Source: Nephrocerus scutellatus
Lineage: Eukaryota; Arthropoda; Insecta; Diptera; Pipunculidae
Direction: 5' to 3'
Length of the DNA: 64,000 bases
NCBI GenBank assembly: GCA_947095585.1
Contig: OX352763.1
Span: 49,618,481 to 49,682,480, forward strand
Position 1 is the stretch's first letter; each line of letters starts with the position of its first letter. Made by a program: the position numbers and the translations under genes. Below, piece after piece: positions 52,971 through 64,000 of the stretch. Below the pieces are notes generated by a model. The model was not told where the DNA came from, ran no database searches, and saw only the letters and a list, made by a program, of their open reading frames with translations.

Positions 52971-55379
52971 TGTTATGGCCGCGTATAAGGTTACAACGAA
53001 CAAAAAAAAAATGAAAACTACCCTCAAATCCATAAAGTGATATATGCCATCAGCACTCACCTGTTGGGTGCATTACTGAAATGCTCTTAGCCACAACCTT
53101 CGTGTCTTAATGTGTTCATCCATTCCTTGAGCATACCTCACTATTAAGTAGATGATCGAATTTGTGTCACCTCTGTGGACATCGGGAACTTGTACGCTAG
53201 CCACACATTTGAATTTGCCCTCATATGAAAGAATATTTGTTTTAATAAAGTTCCTGAAAAACGCTGCACTGAGTCGATACTCAACTTACAAAATCTTTTA
53301 GCCTGCCGTAACAGGAGCCATAAATACTTTTAGGGAAATCCATATTGAGGTTCCACGGTGGGTAAAGTGCAAATAACTAACCTTTTGTTGCCAAACTTAG
53401 CGTACTGAAAAGGTCGTGCTTAGAGTCGTCTAGGTGTTCCGGAAAAATGCGACACAACGAATGCATGTTGTATTCGGTATTTAAATTTAAAATTCTTCTG
53501 TATGATGTTGATGATGATGCAAAAATTACAAAATACTTTTATGAATAACAAAGAAAAGGTAGTTTGACGTCTATGTTTTAATTGGCAAAAACATAGTAGT
53601 AAATAGCGAGTGTCTGACTTGACAGATGAGTTGAGGTGGATAAAGTAATTTCGGAAATTCGAACTAGGTATTTGATGTTGGGTTTGGTGGAGATCTGGTT
53701 CGTGTATTGGATAGTCCATTCACAATGAAATATATTAACATGTAGGTGTTGGGCTAATAGTATGTATGTTTTATGTATTCATGTTTTATGTTCATTGGTG
53801 ATGGTAGTTAGATTTTAAAAAGGGACGGGATGAGGAAATGCATTTAGGATTATTCAAAAAAGGACAAATAGCGAATTTTAAAAAAAGAAAAAAAGAAAGA
53901 CTTTCGCATAAAATGCTCGAGAATGTTCTATGATATACGGGTGGCTTTTGCTAGCCGATGGAAAAAGGAAGAAAGTCAGTCGATTTTGAACTACCCACAA
54001 GGACAGTACTTAAGAGATAGGCAAATTAAGTCTAAGTAAAAATTCCCGATAGACACTCAAGTAAAAAGTGAATTAGTTGGAAAAGTGAATTATAATATAG
54101 AATTCAGTACACTGGTTACGAAAACCTTTCAGTGTTTTGAGAATTTCTATATTCAAAACTTAAATAGATTAGAAAATTAAAGTTAACAGTTCTAAGTTGG
54201 AAAAGTGAATTATAATATAGAATTCAGTACACTGGTTACGAAAACCTTTCAGTGTTTTGAGAATTTCTATATTCAAAACTTAAATAGATTAGAAAATTAA
54301 AGTTAACATTTCTAAGTTGGAAAAGTGAATTATAATATAGAATTCAGTACACTAGTTACGAAAACCCTTTTAGTGTTTAAAAAGCAATTTCTATATTCAT
54401 ATATATATAACAGTTTTTTTAAAGAAGGTGTTTAACCAGAAAGTTCAGTTGATCGTCGAACTATCTACCCTAGTAAGAGAAAATCCGATCGCAAGCCAAA
54501 TTTATATATATAAATGTCGGATTCAGAAAAATAGTAATCTAGCATTTGAGCGGAGTGGAGTCAGCCATAAGTACCTTGAATAGAGACAAATTGTTAAATA
54601 TAGCATTTGAATTAAAACCTTTTTTTTTACCCTAAAATTAGAGAGAAAATTTTGAGCATTTTTTTTAAATTTATGAATCTCAAGAATGAATAAAATTTGT
54701 GAAATCAATAATTTTTGGAAATAATTGGGCTTTATTTGCCTTGGCCAATTGGGGTTCATGGTGTACAGTTCCGCTTACAAAAATTAATTTCCGCTCACCA
54801 GGTTGAATAATCACTATGAGTGAGTAGGAAACATCGGCATGGTGTGTGGCTGGGGCGATTGATCCACGTGAGTGTTCAACGCCGTTCCAAAATGACTTAG
54901 ACTGACACGACATTCAAATCCGACTTTCAAATAGATGGACAGAAGACATTCGGTCAAATCCCTAGCTTTTGTGTGAGGCTTCGTAACAATTTCATCTAGG
55001 TCATTCTTTTCATAGTTTTTAGTTTAGATTTAGGACAAATACTCCTATGAAATATAGATATTTCATAGCAAAAAAATTAGTTTGTAAAAATAGATTTAAT
55101 TTATCATAGTTTAGTGTAAGTCACTAGGAAAGAATGACCCGCATGAACTTGGTCCGAAGGACATTTCCTTGCATCCCTTCCTCTTTTCCTAAATTTTTTT
55201 ATTCACACCTACCCTTTTTGCATAAACAGACACGATAAAATTTAAATTTTTGTTAATGACGAGGTGTCACTGGTGAGTGACAAGGACCACCCGTCCGGCG
55301 AGCTTAGCCGAGCAACCGCGAGCGTGTCGCGACGTCCTTGCCAGTGGCAGAACCCCTTGTGGGACCTCGCTCCACAACA
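52971..55379 (+). repeat. 3' LTR of the Ulysses-like element (2409 bp)
   Basis: Colinear with the 5' LTR except for a 530-bp deletion at about 54574 (ATAAGTA joined to CCTTGAATAG) and a loss of about 8 bp near 53895. 2947 minus 530 minus 8 gives exactly 2409. It ends CCACAACA before the TACT duplication. Confidence 0.92.
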
Positions 55380-55600
55380 TACTCTATTTTCTAAAGTCGC
55401 TTTTAATTGTGCAAATGACGTCGTCATTCGGAAGAAACAGGTTTCAGCTTGGGTCTTTTTGGCCTCTTCCATCGCCCAGTCAAGTGACAACTTTGCAAAA
55501 CTTTTACTCCTGAATATTAATGAATACCCAGTGCAGCTAAATGCACACGATCTGAGTTTAGTTATCCCATAACTTAGACGAATTTAATTTCCTTTCAACA
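55380..55600. other. Remainder of the linker insertion after the Ulysses-like element
   Basis: TACTCTATTTTCTAAAGTCG continues the 295-bp insertion of 33241 to TTCAACAG, then the linker resumes (GATCCGGAAAACGATCC). One strand reads SKVAFNCANDVVIRKKQ and onward as in unit 1. Confidence 0.75.
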
Positions 55601-58218
55601 GATCCGGAAAACGATCCGGTATACAAACGGATAGAAAAGCTGAAAAAACTAGTGGACATAAACCACTGTAATAAAGAAGAAAGATCTTCTATAATCCAGA
55701 TATGTCGCGAGTTTAATGATTTGTTTTACTAAAATGGAGACAAGCTTACTTGTACTAATGCAGCCACACATCAGATAATCACTGAAGTAGGTAAACCTCC
55801 TATATATGTTAGACCATATAGGCTGCCAGAAACAAGTAGAGCTGAAATTAACAAACAGGTAGACGAAATGCTCGAAAATGATATTATCTGACCAAGTTAC
55901 AGTCCTTGGAATTCACCTCTATTACTTGTTCCTAAAAAACCTGATGTTCAAGGTAACAAAAAATGGCGAGTAGTTGTAGACTACAGGCGTCTAAACGATG
56001 CAACTGTTGGGGATGCATTTCCGCTTTCCAATATAACAGACATTTTGGACCAACTAGGTAAATCCAAATATTTCAGCACGTTAGATCATGCAAACGGCTT
56101 TCATCAAATTTTAGTTCAAGAAGAAGATCGGGAAAAGACAGCGTTCAGCACTCCCACTGGTCATTGGGAGTATAACCGAATGCCTATGGGTATGAAAAAC
56201 GCTCCCGCCACTTTCCAAAGAACGATGAATAATGTTTTAATGGGTCTAATTGGAATAGAATGTTTTATTTTTGTTGATGACATTGTAGTTTATGGACCTA
56301 CTTTGGACGAACATAACCGAAAATTGCGAAATGTTCTAACAAGGCTACGGTTCAACAAACTAAAACTGCAGCCAGACAAATGCCATTTTATTAAGTGAGA
56401 TCTTATGTACCTGGGACATATTATCAATGATGAAGGAATCAAGCCAAACCCAGGCGGTAAAAACATATCCTAGGCCAAAGAAAGCCAAAGATATTAAGGC
56501 ATTTTTGGGATTTGTAGGATATTACAGGAGATTTATTCCTCAGTTTGCCCTGATAGCTAAACCGCTAAATAACTTGTTGAAAAAGAGCATAGATTTCAAA
56601 TGGGAAGCTTTATGTGAAGAAGCGTTTGTTATTTTAAAAGAAAAATTAATCACCTCACCGATATTGATTTACCCAGATTTCAAAGAAAAATGTCTTATCA
56701 CTACCGATGCAAGTGATTTTGCAATAGGAGCCGTGTTATCCCAAGGCAAAATAGGCCAAGACAAGCCTATATATTACGTCATGTTGCTGAGACAAAATAT
56801 ACCACTACCGAAAAGGAATTATTAGCAATAATATTTGCAGTCAAGCAGTTCCGTCCTTACGTTTACGGTAGAAAATTTACAATTCTCACGGATCACAGGC
56901 CGCTTCAATGGCTGTTAAACCTTAAAGATCCTACATCAAGATTGGCGCGATGGCGTATTTCATTAGAGGAATATGAATATGAAATCATATACAAGCCAGA
57001 CAAATGTAATGCCAATGCCGATGCACTTAGTCGCATCCCTGGAGACACACAAGTTGAAACAAACAATGGTAAAGTTTTAGTCACTACTAGGAGCAAAGCT
57101 AAACAGCAAAACCTAGATGAAATAGTAGTAGTAGGAAGCGAGGAAATTGAGCCTTTACCAGCTGAATGTACTGTAATGAAAACTGGTAAGCCCATAACGC
57201 TAGCCGAAAACAATTCTCCAATACAGATCTTTTTTCTACCCCATGGAACACGACAAGAGGAATTATATTTAGGAATATTTTGGGATATACTCGCCCTGCT
57301 CCTAACGAGTTAAAAATATTTCCTAACGCAACAGGATCATCAACATACATTATCATCTCTTTCCCAGTACATCTTACAGAAAAGGCAACTGTAGAAAATC
57401 ACATTTAACAGATCCGAAATTTTTGTCAAAAAGAACCTCAAGAACCATTTTTTGATTTTTTAAAAGCCACTATAACACAGGCATTTTCACACACAAAACT
57501 GGATATTTATCTGTATTCGGACAACCGAATCACTCTCACCGATCCACAAGAGATCGAAATTTTTTTGCATGACTTTCATAATTCACCTTTAGGAGGTCAC
57601 CAAGGAACCTCTAGAACAGTTAAACGTCTCCGAACAAGATATTATTGGCCTACTTTGGTCAAAGACACCAAGGAATTCATTCGAAAATGCGAATCCTGTC
57701 AAAGAAACAAGCTAAGGCAAAATCCACGAATTCCGATGAAAGTCACGACAACTAGCACAAGTCCATTTGAGCGTGTAGCTTTGGACATTGTCGGGCCACT
57801 TCCAACTAACTATGAGGATAATAAATACATACTTACCTTTCAGGACGATTTGACAAAGTTCACTGAAGCTATGCCTCTTTCAAACGCTTCCTGCACGGAT
57901 ACCCAATTCCATAAACAGAAATCCTCAAGTTTCTTACAATTATGATAACTATGCTACCGAGCTAAAAGCCCGTTTACAACATGGTTATCAGATAAAACAG
58001 AAGTCAAAAACCTACAGGACAGGGGATCGAAAGATAAAAAATTTAATGTAGGTGATAAAGTCTTTACAAAAAACCACACAAGAAAAAATAAGCTCTCTGC
58101 ATTCTGGGAAGGTCCGCATGAGGTAACCAACATAATATCAGATGAGAACACAGAAGTTAAAGTGGGAAACAAGTTAAAAATACTCCATAACAACAACGTA
58201 AAGATTTTGTCAGAATAG
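55601..58218 (+). pseudogene. Errantivirus pol, RT to integrase (copy 4)
   Basis: Carries the same stops as copy 3 (TAA after NDLFY, TGA before PSYS, TGA after CHFIK), so copies 3 and 4 are duplicates. RT motif FVDDIVVYG. A 13-bp loss after YYV (about 56780) breaks RNase H. Integrase (57565-57945) keeps the zinc-domain Cys (RKCESCQ) and D in ALDIVG. Then 'LSNA' joins CTGCACGGATACCC: the second Asp and the third acidic residue are deleted. The C-terminal module LSAFWEGPHE ends with TAG near 58218. Confidence 0.9.
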
Positions 58219-58295
58219 TTAAATTTTTTTTTATCCGTTCTCATAAGTTCCTAGAATAAAAACAATAGGTTTTTTCTTTTTACTTTCATGCCAAA

Positions 58296-58729
58296 TTAGA
58301 GTCAATAGACTATCTGCCGAACTCGTACTGGTTACTGTACAATATAGTGTCGAACCGCGAAATTCCTTTACGGAAGGGTTTCTCAAAGATCGGTAACGGC
58401 TATCCGAATCGAACTGAACTCGTTTCGATTACACACGCTATAATCGAAATAGATGCCTGTGAGGAAAATATTACGGTTAAGGATTGTGAGAGCTTCAGTG
58501 GTACTTACGTCAACGGAGTGCAACTTAGGCCTGGGGAAACCGCCACATTGAAAACCGGAGACATCCTTAGTCTGGGAATTCAAGTGGTGGACTTCAGCCT
58601 GAGTTTAAGCCCCGCATACGTCGTAAGACTACGACGAGCTTATCCTGGAATAGGAGTCCTACAGGAATGGTTTCGGCATCTACCAAACACTCACGTAATA
58701 CTTTTCCATGGATTCCAGCCTACGACAGT
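58296..58729 (+). pseudogene. FHA-domain ORF without start codon (copy 3)
   Basis: Equivalent to 18118-18567, but the start codon is TTA (58296). The first codons read ESIDYLPNSYWLLYNIVSN as in the intact copy. Four residues (ISVP) after YPNR are deleted. SxxHA and GTYVNG are kept, with SFSG for SSSG, and LKTGDILSLG is kept. After PTTV the frame runs into the LTR fragment and LINE, so the original stop is lost. Apart from the start, the domain is open, showing that decay is recent or that some constraint lasted. Confidence 0.8.
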
Positions 58730-58758
58730 GTATGAACTATATCCAGAGCCATTGACAA
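58730..58758 (+). repeat. LTR fragment before the LINE (unit 2)
   Basis: Same joint as at 35419: FHA end directly fused to LTR position 518. Ends CCATTGACA, one base different from the other side of the LINE (CCATTGACGA). Confidence 0.72.
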
Positions 58759-58994
58759 ACAGTCAGCATCGAGCGCTCAACACGAGCACATCTTATACAG
58801 ATCCCGCACCAGATCGCTCAGCTACCTGCTATCGGCTACGGAAAAAAACCCTCACACCAAAAAGCGAGCATTTCGCTACCTGCGTCATTATAACATATTT
58901 TACTAATTACTTTTTAATTTCAGACACATATTTATAATTAATAGTTATTTATTTTCAGATTACGTTTTTTTTTTTCATCTTTCAGCCCTATAAA

Positions 58995-60240
58995 ATGGGG
59001 AAAAAAGAAAAACGAAAGGAAAAGGTTAATGAGGTATTAACCTTAATCAGTCAAGAAGTCTCAACCCATGGTGGTGACTTCCTTGCTTCCTTGTATGTAA
59101 GGCTGGATGAAGTCAACCAGCTGTGCGAAGACTCAGCTTCCTGTGAAAAGGAGAACATGAGCCTTGGCGAGTTAGCGGACAATGATGCATCCGAATCCAG
59201 CAGCTGCGATGAAGACAGTCGGTCGGTCTTCTCCCATGCCAATAAAGGCCAAAAGAAGGAGGTTGTCTGGAAATTCCAGATCATCATCGCCACCAACATC
59301 ATCTTCTCCTGCAGTGAATGCTGTTGAAGTGAGAAAACCGCCGAAAGTCATTGCTGTAGAGAATACAGCCAACGCAAAAGAGGCACAAAATGTTGTTAAG
59401 AAGGCACCACATTCAGCAAGCAAAAAAGCCCCAATTACGGGACCAACATCGAAACCATTTGCTATGCCGCCAATAGTCTGTTTTAGACTCAACGTTGCTG
59501 AACTATCTAAGTTCGCGAAGAGTGCCAACATTAGTTGCAGAATTCGCAACATCAACAGCAGTAAGTCGGTCGTTACGGCCATAAACAAAGATGGGCACGA
59601 GAAAATTCGGTCTTTCCTACAATCGGGAAAGACTGAATTTAACACTTACACTGCTAAGGAGGACCGTAAAGAGATGTTGGTCCTAAAAGGCATACACCAC
59701 TCCTTCGATACTGATGATGTCAAGGATGCATTAACGGCAGAGAGTATCCCTGTACTGGAGGTCAAACCCTTCAAATCTCAGAGGACCGAAAGTAAATTTA
59801 ACAATTTCATTGTCGAACTTGAGAAAAATTGCGATAAGGCAGCAGTTTGCTCAAAAACTCTCCTGATGAACCAGTTGGTACATTGGGAAAAACTTAAACC
59901 GGCAGGCATTACGCAGTGCAGAAACTGCCAAAAGTTTAGACATGTCGCAAGCAATTGCGGCATGAAATACAGATGCGTTAAGTGTAAGGACGATCACTTA
60001 CTTGGCCAATGCTCGAGAAATGTAGACAACAAGAAAGACGACAACGTTTTCTGCACAAATTGCCAAAAATCTGGACATCCTGCAAACTATCGAGGATGTC
60101 CTAAATATAAAGAAAAAATGGCGGAAAAAGTAAAAACCGCCCAAAAGAAGATGGAGCAGCATAAGTTCGCCCAGAAATCTGCTGCAAAATCTATAGTGAA
60201 AGGAGTTAGCTTTGCTAGTATAGCTGCTATGGAGACTTAA
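58995..60240 (+). pseudogene. LINE ORF1, frameshifted (copy 2)
   Basis: As copy 1: MGKKEKRKEK start, shift in the acidic-to-basic transition, three zinc knuckles. The first knuckle has Arg in place of Gly (KFRHVASNC), which removes a conserved knuckle Gly. Confidence 0.85.
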
Positions 60241-60315
60241 TTATGAGTGGAAACTCTATAAAATCATCGGGCACTGACGGGATTTCAAATTTCCAGCTTA
60301 AAAAAGCTGCCGGGT

Positions 60316-61355
60316 ATGGCAATTTTGATGTTAACCATCATATTCAATAATTGCCTTAACAATGGATACTTTCCAGACAACTGGAAGGTAGCCAAAGTAG
60401 TACCAGTACCGAAGAAAACCGACCGCTTCAGTGTAACTGGTTACCGCCACATAGCTTTACTGTGTTGTAGCAGTAAAGTTTTGGAGTCTTTGATCCGTAA
60501 AAAGATCAATGCTTTTTCTCGGAAAGAAATCTAATTCCTTCCTTTCAGTTCGGCTTTCGAGAAAAGCACTCTACGCTACACCCTCTGATGAAGCTTCACA
60601 GTGACGTCACTCGAGGACTGAATGTCAAAAGTAGTACATTAGCCTGTTTGTTAGACATCGAAAAAGCTTTCGATAGCGTCTGGACAAACGGGCTTCTGTA
60701 CAAACTTATTCGATTTGGTTTCCCCAATTATATTGTGAAATTAATTAAAAATTTTCTTTTTAACAGGGTCTTTTTTGTACAGGTGTATGGCAGCCTATCG
60801 ACAATGAAAAGGATTGAAGCCGGACTTCCCCAAGGCTCCAGACTTGGACAAGTCCTATTTAGCATCTTTACGGCAAATCAACCCACCAATACAGCTGGAA
60901 CAAGGACCATGCTTTTCGCGGATGACTCCATCACGTATGCCGTTTCCCGCTCTCCTGAGATAGCTACCCGAAGAATGGAGGAACACCTCCGAAATCTTTG
61001 TGAGTACTACCTGAAGTGGGGACTGAAGATCAACGCCAACAAAACGGAACTCATCTGCTTCCGAGTACCAGCAACCGAAACAAGGATAAGAAAAATCGCA
61101 AGCCGGTGCAGAGCCTTAAAACTTACCCTTCCGGATAACACGACAATAAACACCAAGTCAGAGACTAATTACCTGGGAATCAACTTTACTGAGAGGCTCA
61201 AGTTTAACTCTCACATCGACAAAACAATGAAAAAAAGCGAACTACGCTCTTCATTTGGTGCACCCGCTACTAAAAAGACGAACGGAACGAAATATGTTTA
61301 TACATCCTCTTATATTTTTTTTCAGTTTTATTTTATTTTAAAATTAATTGTTTAA
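60316..61355 (+). pseudogene. LINE ORF2 remnant, RT broken (copy 2)
   Basis: RT as copy 1, but loss of a base near 60513 (CTTTTTCTCGG versus CGTTTTGCTCGG) ends the first part with KEI-stop. The second part from 60588 includes LLDIEKAFDSVW, LPQGSRLGQV and FADDS. This copy reads on past the deletion joint (HIDKTMKKSELRSSFGAPAT) to 61355, where copy 1 stops. Confidence 0.87.
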
Positions 61356-61568
61356 AATTAAATTGCTGTAAATATAAACATGTAGTAGATTAAGTAGTCA
61401 AAATTATTGTTTAGTAATAAGCAATACAAAACAAAAAGACAATGTATATACGTCGGGCCCCTATTGTTGAGCCGACACTTATTAATAATAGTTATAAGTT
61501 TAGTTTTAAGTCAAAATTGTATATTACTTAAATGTTTAATAAAATATCTTCATCTAAAAAAAAAAAAA

Positions 61569-62134
61569 CCATTGACGAATTTTATGCCGATGCATTAGTA
61601 TTGTGTAATAATTACCGACTTAATTGTTTAACCCAATATTATTGGGCAATAATTTAATTGCTTACGCAGTTAATAGTGCATCGCACTATATCTGGAGCAT
61701 TAATTATTTAATTTATCGATATTGGTAAATATTGTTGATGAGTGCATTTCCGTAAACTGCGTTTGATTTGGGACAAAGATCCTTAGGATTTGAGCATATA
61801 AAAGGGGAGTAAAATCTAGTTGAAAAGTCGGAGTTAATTCGAAGTTTAACCCAGGAAGTAATTCTAGTAGAGGTCGCAGCCAAGCTTAAGACAGCGGGCC
61901 TTCCTAGGATTGTAAAATTATTAAATTATTAAAAACTTACCAAATTATCTAGTAGAGGTCGCAGCCAAGCTCAAGACAGCGGGCCTCTCTGGTAATATAT
62001 AACCAAAATAAAATAAAATACCTAATTGTTTGCAAAATACAAAATAAACGTTTTATTTAGAATTAACTCTCCGCCCAAGTATCTCTTCCCTTAGGAAATA
62101 AGGAAGCACGGTTACTACCTCCGGCGTTAAAACA
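61569..62134 (+). repeat. LTR 3' part after the LINE (unit 2)
   Basis: From CCATTGACGAATTTTATGCC to GGCGTTAAAACA. TATA at 61797. Near-identical to 38258-38824, and again followed by X. Confidence 0.88.
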
Positions 62135-64000
62135 ATGGGAACAAAAAATATAAAACATCTCGAATAGCATAATTTATGACCGGCGGTCGTTCGCCTATGA
62201 AAATAAATATGCAATCTAAGCATCATGGGCAAACGAGCGCCGGCCGCTTAGAACGTTAATTACCCTTTCCATGCATTGCGCTGATTAAGCGTCGCATGGA
62301 AATGGTAATGAAATAATAAGGTCGTTCGCTTGTGGAAACAAATATGTCAACGCAGCAGCATAGGCGAACGAACCCAAAAACACTTGACGCAGTCGGTCAT
62401 ATATTACATACCTACCTACATACACTATGCTGATAAAGCGATATTATGTAAAATATGAATATCGATGAGTAGGCATTCCAGAGTCGATGCATGGTCGAAA
62501 ACCAATCAATTATTTGTGTATTAAAGAAGGGAAAATTCACTGAATAAAATCATCTTCACACCTAACGTTGAACAGTAATCATCGAGTTTTAATTTATTAA
62601 AGCATCATACCAATTCGGTCCCTAGAGAGCTCCGGCTTTTGGGTTTACGTTGACACGGCAACACGCCTTACGAGTCAGATATCGAGCTTGGTATCTAAAT
62701 CCTTCAAAAAATTAACAGCAAAGCTGTTCCAACAAATTAGGACAACTTTACAGTCCCATTGTTTTCGCTGATACTTAGCTATATTACCTTTCATTTGTTA
62801 CAAATTAACCACTAAAGCTCCTTTAAATAACTTAGAAAAATGAATGTGAAAAAACTCTAAACTTTGGATGCTCTTTCTATCTAAAGGGGGCGTTTGCGGA
62901 AAACAAGATGGCGATTTTCAAAATCTGCTTAATTTGGGTTTTCATGGGAGGTATGGGGGGCGTGTAAAAAATACCGTAAAACGCTGTACTGGAGATACGC
63001 CGAAAATTATTCCTAATACAAGAGTGGGCAATAAACTGATTTGTTTTTATATCATAGGCTATGGCAGTTTTTTTAACGATTTGCTTGAAATTTTGACAGG
63101 TCGTTAGTCCGAAATTCCGCGCCATGAAATAATCATGTTTTTGCTTGAGGAGCGTTTCGAAATATTGAAAACGTATTGTTAACGCCAACCGGAATGTTGG
63201 CACTTGTAATAAATTAAAAACACAAAACTCAATGAATTATATTTTAACTTAAACTTTATTCTTCTCTATTTTCTTCGTAGTATAGCCGTGATGTGCAATC
63301 GGCTGTTGGAGCATCTCTCGATGGTAAAGTACCTAAAAAGCAAAATACGTTAATCTTGAAACGAGTATTAACAAACCACTGTATACTTATCTGTATGTTA
63401 AATGAATCAGTGGAAAAATAGGGCGATGGTCCGACAGCATATTGCCAGGCTGGTAACTATCGTAACTAGAATAAAATAACTATAATTATACAATTGTATT
63501 TATAAATAGATATTATTCAATAATTATATTTACTTGCCACATAAATCCGGGCAACCATGATGTTTACATCCAAACGTCATTTGCCGTCGATAATGTAGTT
63601 CGCGTTTGATAGAACTGCGCAAGGGTTTCCATCATGAATTATTGTAACGAAATTCAACCGTTGCGTAGTTCATGTCAAACGACCCTTTTGGAATGGAAAA
63701 GAACGTTACAGTTGGTATATTTTTATTAGTCTAAATCGTAATGTCATGCAAGCAAGTTGTGCTTCCAGTAAATAACTTCAATAAATATTGTATTATAATT
63801 ATAATTTATATCTTCGAATTAATTAATGAGAAACAACTTAAATTATAGTAAATATTGCTCACACAATAATAAAGTTGTTGGTTTGGTGTTATTATTTTTT
63901 GGTTTGGTGTGGTTCATACGTGCACCAAGTGGTTTTCTGTGCGACATTCATTCGCGAAATAGAGCGCTATCGTATCAAATACGGTTGCAACTGGGGACTC
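62135..64000. other. Sequence X (copy 3), cut by window end
   Basis: Equal to X copy 2 to about 63560, then clearly more diverged. Changes include GAACGTTACAGTTGG replacing a longer GTTATTGTTGATTGGG segment (about 63702), ATGAGAAACAACTTAAATT in place of ATGAGAAAAAAATTAAATA, and a one-base shift in the hypothetical ORF near 63933. Ends inside the GC-rich part. Confidence 0.7.

Larger units (their letters stand above)
42886..55379 (+). mobile_element. Ulysses/Osvaldo-like LTR retrotransposon, complete insertion
   Basis: 12.5 kb from TGTTATGGCCGCG to CTCCACAACA. TACT stands on each side (42882-42885, 55380-55383); removing the element restores GAAGTACTCTATTTTC as seen at 41490. Order: 5' LTR (2947 bp), primer site TGGCGCCCAACG, gag, protease, RT, RNase H, integrase, an LTR-derived insertion, 3' LTR (2409 bp). 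Very long LTRs and a TGGCGCCC primer site recall Ulysses and Osvaldo of Drosophila. No env was found. Structural genes contain frameshifts except RNase H-integrase. Confidence 0.92.
58759..61568 (+). mobile_element. Jockey-like LINE, internally deleted (copy 2)
   Basis: Same length and structure as 35448-38257, in the same LTR site with CCATTGAC flanks, hence a duplicate. Ends with a run of 13 A. Confidence 0.92.

Overview
The window looks like fly heterochromatin, made almost entirely of transposable elements and satellite DNA. I found no host gene I can name, no RNA gene and no CRISPR array. A dipteran host is inferred from the element types: an errantivirus (insect Ty3/gypsy retrovirus) with gag, pol and env, a jockey-like LINE, a DD41D mariner, and an Osvaldo/Ulysses-like retrotransposon. 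The mix, especially the DD41D mariner, fits a tephritid fruit fly, but this is a guess.

Region 1 (1-30643) is a tandem array of errantivirus units that share LTRs. It starts inside a 118-bp satellite (1-3683), followed by an env 3' part holding a mariner (3695-5864) and LTR1 (6300-7393). Next comes a deleted unit: gag, protease remnant, a MITE, half a mariner and an env fragment, ending at LTR2 (11657-12749). A nearly complete unit follows: gag, pol, an extra ORF with an FHA domain (18118-18567), the env 5' half, a 7.4-kb satellite inside env (19588-27024), mariner, env 3' half and LTR3 (29630-30643). The satellite and mariner were therefore in one errantivirus copy before it was amplified.

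Region 2 (30644-64000) is a second tandem series. After an LTR end comes 2.2 kb of unidentified sequence, here called X, where leader and gag would be expected. X runs into the protease-RT linker, pol, FHA ORF and an LTR split by a jockey-like LINE. The unit occurs at 30644-38824 and 38825-62134, and a third begins at 62135. The second holds a 1386-bp tandem duplication and a 12.5-kb Ulysses-like element (42886-55379) with 2.9-kb LTRs and TACT target duplications.

Most coding sequence is broken. The best open frames are the mariner transposase (3867-4943), the FHA ORF and the RNase H-integrase frame of the Ulysses-like element (49511-51544). The most unusual finding is the FHA domain between integrase and env, which I know of in no errantivirus. 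Next is the satellite lodged in env and amplified with it.
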